Shown: positions 58,575 through 64,000 of the stretch, in pieces
Numbering within the stretch: the stretch's first letter is position 1
Layout: each line of letters opens with the position of its first letter
Assembly (NCBI GenBank): GCA_001414485.1
Contig: LLEY01000199.1
Coordinates: 1 to 64,000, forward strand
Origin: Calycina herbarum
Lineage: Eukaryota; Ascomycota; Leotiomycetes; Helotiales; Pezizellaceae
Length of the DNA stretch: 64,000 bases
Direction: 5' to 3'
The notes under the pieces: model-generated
What the model was told of the DNA's origin: nothing
The model's input: the letters and a program-made list of their open reading frames with translations, nothing else
Databases searched by the model: none
Translations under genes and position numbers: made by a program

Positions 58575-61500
58575 TCACAATTCATCTTTAACTGCCGTCT
58601 TCCCCGCACCAACAGCACTGCTCACACTGCTCGCGAACTCTTCCACCCCCTCACTAGCCTGCTTAACAAACTCACTCGCACCCTCCCCAGCATTCGCAGC
58701 GAACTCGGCGAGTCTAACACGGGCAGACTCAACGGCAGCAGATAATCGGGATTGCGCACTCTCAACGGCACCTTGCTCTTCTCCATATATGGCGCTCTTT
58801 ATTTTTGCTTGTGCGGTCGCATATGCTTCAGCGGCGATAGATGTGGCTGATGAGTATTTCTCGCCTGCGACGTTTGTAGCTGATTCTACGTTTCCGGTAG
58901 GAGTTCCGTAAATGGCTTCCGAAATCGCTTGTTGAGCAGAAGCAGCAGCTAGCGAAATGGAGCTCGAGGCAGCCTCGGCGTAGCCTGTGCTTGAACCGTA
59001 AATCTTCTCGGAGGCAACGTTTTGAACGGAACTGTAAACAGAGGCGGCTGATTCGCTAGCCTGTTCGTAGGAACCCTTTTTGGTACCATAGAATTGAATG
59101 CTAGCTGCTTCGACAACATCATTAACTCGCGATGAGGCCGAGTCGAGGATCACCTCGAGAGTAGCGGGTGGAGTGAACATGACCGACATGGCGGAGCTAA
59201 CTGAGGCATATGCTTCATTCGCGATGGATGATGCCGAAGACACAACAGCGTCAGCGTTTGTGTAGTAAGCAGAACTCAGTTTATTGTAAACACTCTCTGT
59301 GAACGTAGGGTCTTTGCCGATGATGAGCTCGCTAACGATCGATTGAACGACAAAGTATTGAGAGCTTGCAGCTCCTGTCGCAACTGCTCCATATTCTTTT
59401 GCTTCCGATAATAATTGACGAGTAACAAAATAAGGAGTTGTTGCGCCGTAGATTTGCTCGCTAGCTTTAGTGATAAGAGCTTCCCAATTTTCACTGGCCT
59501 TGGAAGCAATCGCTTCGGTTAGAGGGGTTTCGCTACCATACACTGCTCCTGATGCTTGTGAAGCTTGAGCTTGAATCTTGCTTGCAATGACAGATGAAAC
59601 GCTGGAGTATGAGCTAGATGCTTCGGCAACGGCAGTGGAATATCGAGAGGAGGCCTGGTCAGCCAAGCTAGGTGTTGGGACAGCCTTGTTGAGTTGAACC
59701 GATGCCTCGGAGACAGCGCTTGAATAATAGGCGTCAGCAGTGCTCAGTGCCTTTTCGTAACCATGGGTCTCCGTTCCAACAATACCAGCGCTGGCCTTGC
59801 TGTAAACACTCTCATGGAAAGGAGTAGACTTTGGCATGATGGCGGAAGAAACCGCAGCCAAATATTCCGAATATCTTGCATGCGCCATTCCGACGCCGGC
59901 GTAGTACTGCTCCTGCATTTGGAGAGTCATTTTTTGTTTCTGTGGCGTACCAGTGTTGATGGCAGCTACATAACTCTTCGCATCCAAGAATCGACTCGAG
60001 GCAAGACTGAGACCCTCAGAAAGTCTGGATTGGGCCAAAGATTTTGCCGATTCCAGAACGGCCTGGGCGTTGTTGTATGCCCCGCTTGCCTGTGAAGCGA
60101 TAGATGCAGTTATAGGAGCGGGTGTTCCATATATAGCTACACTAGCACTGCAGGTGAAGTTAGCTCATGGTCAAGGTCTAGGTAAAGGAGGGGGAAACAT
60201 ACGCAGAAACAGCGTCAGAGTATCGACTCGAAGCTACACTGGCAACACTCTCTCCTGTGCCTTTTTCGGTTCCATAGAGCGCGCTACTAGCGGCTGCAAG
60301 AGCGCTCGAGTACTTTTGAGATGCCAATTCCGTGACTTGGTAACTTTGAGTAGTGGAAGGCTTCAATAGAGCCTCACTGACAGCATTGGTGATATCGGCG
60401 TACTTGTCGCCTGCTTCACTTGCCATACTTTGTAATTTCTCACTGAAAGTATCATCGTCAGAGTCCTCAATGACATCGTCGAAAATAATTTGGCGAGCTT
60501 CAACCTTTTGGGCCATTGCTCCTCCCCATACCTTCTTTGATGCACTGCTAGAAGCGGTGGATGCAGCCGACTCAACTGAGCTGGACGCAGTATCGATACT
60601 CTTTGACAAGGAGCTGGCAATAGAGGAAGTGGCGGAACTGAGAGAGCTCGATGCTTCAGAGGCAACGCTTGAAACTTGGCTGCTGGCAGAAGAAATGGAA
60701 GATGAGACTCCTGAGGCGGCGGACTTGGCGCTTTCTGTTGCAATAGAAGCAATACTTTCGATGGTTCCTTGGGATGTCCCGATGACTGAACTAGAGGCTT
60801 GATCGACAATACTATCAGCGGAGGCCTTGGCCATTGATGCCATGCTTTGGACGCTTCCTTGTTGGCCTCCAATTATTGCGCTGGATGCTTCACTGGCCAG
60901 GCTACTCGCGCTGGAGCTTCCAACAGAGCTCAAGCTTTCAACGGTGCCCTGTTTCGTACCAATAACGCTCTCAGAAATACCAGAGGCGACACTCTGAGCG
61001 TTACCAGCTTGTGATGCAACAATAGATGAAGCTGCAGAAACGGCTTCAACCACAGTTTCTTGGAGAGTGTCCTTTGCAGTTTCGCTCTCCACAATCTTCT
61101 CCTTGATCTTCTTTCCTAGTGACGCGGCAGCTGCTGGCATGTGCTTGGTACTGAAATCATCGCTGGTATCCCCAACGGAAATCTTCCACCGCCCTGTCTC
61201 CTTGAGACGTGCCAACTCCTTCGCAGCTTCTTCGGCAATGCCCATCGCCTTACTCTCAATATCTTCGGAGGCCTCACGGGTATTTCCAAGACCAGGATGA
61301 TCAATGATTACTCGTTCGACATCCAAGCGCCACTCATCAAATTTACCCTTCAATTTGTGGTACTTGGTCCAATCCTTGTGGGTAATTCCTTCGGTCCAAG
61401 CCCACCTCATTCCTATCTCTTGTAATCCCATATCTCTGATTAAATCTAGGATTTCAAAGGTATCTGACGCAGCTTGTCCCATGAGCGAGTTCGTCTCTTG

Positions 61501-62972
61501 ATCGAAGTTTTGTCTCCAGGTTCGAACTGCTTGTCCCTTATCTTTGATGGCGAGGCCAACTTTGCGAACGGCCTGGGTGAGTTCCTCCTCAGATTCTTCA
61601 ACGTCCTTCTTGCTCTCCACGATTGAGATGATGTTGCTTTTGAGAGACTTGAGGCCCGATGTGACAGTCTCCTCCAATTGCACAATAAGCGCATTTCCAA
61701 CGCCGTTCGCCTGCTTGATCAATGTTTCTGCGATCTCGGCAATTCGCTGCTCCAATTCTTCAGAGCCTTCATCAGCAGCTTTGGCAAACTTTTCCTGCCA
61801 AGTCTTGAGATCGTTGGCTACAATTTCTTGTGCCTTTTCCCTTATTTCCAGCTTCTTTGCTTCGGAATCTTCCGATTCCACGGTTTCCTCTGCTTGTTCG
61901 ATGACGGGTTCGGAAGATGGGGGTTCTGTTCTCTCAGCAGCTTCGGTGGATAGAATCGTGGTGGAAGATAATTCGGAAGTGGAGGATACTGAAGATGTGG
62001 AGGAGGTGAAGGATGAACTATAAGAAATTAGTCGTTGCGAATAGAAGTATGGAAACGATGTCTTACTTATCAACCTCTTCCACCACTGCCTTGAGCTTTT
62101 TCCCATCTCGGTATCTCCCCAGGCGTTGGCCGATCCTAACTAGTTGCGGTTCAACGTTCTCACCATACAATATTCGCACTTGAGGCCATATCGTACGCTC
62201 TATGAACACCGACCCTGTAGTCCATGCCCATTTGGTGTAGGGGACGGCCGTATTGAGCGTGAAATCGCTTGTAACAAGATATCCATCGATTGCGTATGGC
62301 TGGATCGTGGTATACGTTGGCAAGATGTGGCCGTAGTATGTTTGAAGTGCATTTGTCTTCACAATCTCGTAGTAAGGAGATGTCGCATCAATGGCCTGCT
62401 TGACATGTGGCCCCAAAGTTTCATCATATTTTTCCTTTGCAACAACCTGATATTTTTGAACCAGCGGTTGTACATTCTTCTCCCATTGAGCTTGGCCATA
62501 TGATTGTGCTTGTGCAATGCGAGGAGCACCGTATCTCTTGCCCAAGACGATAACGGGTGTAATTACTTTCCGGTCTGCGGTTTCGTAATATGGTCTCACT
62601 TTCTCAACATAAGGTGCCGCATAAGCATCGTAGTAGGGCTCGAGGTATGGTGAAACTGTCGATTTCAACTGGAAATATGGCTTGCAAATTATCGGAGAGG
62701 TGTCTGTGAGAAGGTCTGGCGTTGACGGACATCGGAAGAGGATGGTGATGATTGAGTACCAAGTCAATAGCCTAGCAGAGGTTGTTAGCATTTAATTGTG
62801 AAAGACAGTGGTGGTAGATGTGCCTGGAAATTATGCTGAATAGACTGAAGCCCGTCTTTTTCGGTGTCTTCGTCTTGGTCTTTGTTGGGGGGGATTTTGC
62901 ATGTCCGTTGATTGCTTTCCCATTCAACTCCTTTCCACTGGATTTAGCCAGCTTTCCATTACTCTGCGCCAT
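58575..62972 (-). CDS. Large Ala/Ser-rich repeat protein with N-terminal hydrophobic anchor and C-terminal KDEL
   Basis: Exon 1 62972-62824 (MAQSNGKLAKSSGKELNGKA, Lys-rich), intron 62823-62772 (GC-AG type), exon 2 62771-62067, intron 62066-62018, exon 3 62017-60203, intron 60202-60148, exon 4 60147-58575; 1,413 residues in frame. Residues about 43-65 form a hydrophobic segment (FSLFSIISRLLTWYSIITIL). Exon 2 holds a Tyr/Pro-rich region with PYYxxY/PYVEKVRPYYE repeats. Exon 3 starts with a Ser/Glu-rich and coiled-coil-like part and then, with exon 4, about a dozen degenerate repeats around (I/V)(Y/I)G(T/S)xxGxxES, for example VIGTKQGTVES, IIGGQQGSVQS, LYGTEKGTGES and IYGTPTGNVES, amphipathic and apolipoprotein-like. 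The protein ends VKDEL, an ER-retention signal by sequence. Related proteins occur in other ascomycetes but I know of no established function. Confidence 0.75.
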
Positions 62973-64000
62973 CTTCAGCACATGCAGCTTCGACGAGCTT
63001 GCTGATGGAAAATATTTGTTGTTCAGGCGAGGAATTGGAGGGCCGGGTTGGAGCTTGGGGAGAGCTTGCTCTCTCAAACAAGTCAACACGGACCAACAGG
63101 AGGATCGTGAGAAGGGGCTCGAAGGGGGATCTGAGTGTAGCACGGTAGGGTAGGGGTAGGATAGGATAGGTAGCTGTCGGACGAGTACACAACAGCGATG
63201 CGAGGCACAAAACGAGGTGGAACAGGAAGAAATAATTCTTGACTTCTTCTGGGAGTTGGTGAGATTATGGGTAGCTTGTTGCCGATTCACTGGCTCTGGT
63301 CGCCTGGGCTGTTGGTTGCGCATCGCATCGCATTGCCAAGCCCATGACATCAGACGGGAGAGGGCTGGGAGCAAGATCAGGAAATATAGTAGACAACCAG
63401 AAAATACCTTGGAACGTGGAGAGCACGCGATAGAGGGAGGGCGGGTTGAGATAAACCGGGTTATTAGAGGAATATATATTAAAATTCCAGACGAGTATAG
63501 ATGATGATAGAAAGGATTCTTTCCTTCTACTTGTACGAGAACCGACGCGACGGGGCACCTCCTGGGATTTGCATCTGATACCGCTACAGTACCTACCTGT
63601 TGATACCGGAATCTCGCCAGCTCTTAGATACATTAAAGCGGCAGTAAATAACTAGCTAAGTTATAAGTAGTTCTAACTTTGTGTGAGGCGACTGTTCCAC
63701 GAGTTGAATAATATTATAGACTGAGAACTTGAACTCTGAATTCATCCTTAGCCTGAAGATGGTCGTGTTTCAAATTCATCGGATCCTATCTCTTGCGGAA
63801 GTTGATTGCCTCTTCTTACCGAGGCTCTTCAGAAGCGGGTTGAGAAAGAAGTTGGAAGTATTAAAACACCTATTAAAACAACAAACAGTTGGAGACGTGT
63901 TGAATTCACCGGGATTTTGACGCCGCAGATTAGATCGTAGCTAGGAGCAGTAGCCTAGACTACTATCGGCTGGGGTTGCAAGGATAAGCCAGCGCCTCCG
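62973..64000. other. Promoter/leader region and unassigned window end
   Basis: Upstream region of the large repeat protein. The frame continues open upstream of ATG 62972, but the Lys-rich start there is preferred over the Arg/Cys-rich upstream text. No further gene is recognised up to position 64000. Confidence 0.45.

Overview
The window is a piece of a filamentous ascomycete (Pezizomycotina) nuclear genome, plausibly a leotiomycete. The evidence is short GT-AG introns of about 47-66 bp with CTAAC-type branch sites, a typical fungal housekeeping set (TTI1, twinfilin, MED22, PUS1, TFIIE-alpha), and large AT-rich blocks of transposon remains with the C-to-T, CpA-depleted look of repeat-induced point mutation (RIP). 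The class assignment rests on remembered family resemblance and is less certain than the subphylum.

Layout. 1-3.1 kb: RIP-degraded retroelement DNA with a recognisable gag remnant, opened by a palindromic 46-bp tandem repeat. 3.1-17.6 kb: accessory genes, several broken. They are a Ulp1-like protease pseudogene with four in-frame stops, a divergent and intact conserved gene of unknown function, a short-chain dehydrogenase, a bZIP/ankyrin protein, an AAA_28-type NTPase with one in-frame stop, and an RNA-dependent RNA polymerase joined in one reading frame to an SF1 (UPF1/Hrr1-like) helicase. That fusion gene has one in-frame stop and is cut off inside the helicase domain. 17.6-35.0 kb: an AT-rich transposon block. 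It holds five pogo/Fot1-like elements and one LINE, including a three-level nest (LINE inside pogo inside pogo) whose boundaries, TA duplications and residual lengths all agree. 35.2-43.7 kb: TTI1, a frameshifted small-molecule methyltransferase, a decayed MmgE/PrpD gene, twinfilin and MED22. 44.3-46.3 kb: a small Tc1/mariner-type element with an internally deleted pogo element inside it. 46.5-54.5 kb: PUS1, TFIIE-alpha and a multi-pass membrane protein. 56.4-63.0 kb: a small proline-rich protein and a 1,413-residue Ala/Ser-rich repeat protein ending in KDEL.

How it fits together. The nonsense codons in the three broken genes between 3 and 17.6 kb can all be read as C-to-T changes, and the genes sit between two RIP-mutated repeat blocks. 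RIP spreading out of the repeats is the simplest reading. The housekeeping genes right of the block are open. One of the casualties is an RdRP-helicase gene, that is, a component of the RNA-silencing machinery that normally restrains transposons. Housekeeping genes come in head-to-head pairs (twinfilin/MED22, PUS1/TFIIE-alpha) with short shared promoters.

Exon boundaries were worked out by hand from GT-AG signals, branch sites and phase. The lengths quoted for TTI1, twinfilin, MED22, PUS1, TFIIE-alpha, the membrane protein and the repeat protein are in-frame sums of those exons. No similarity search was run; family names come from recognised motifs.
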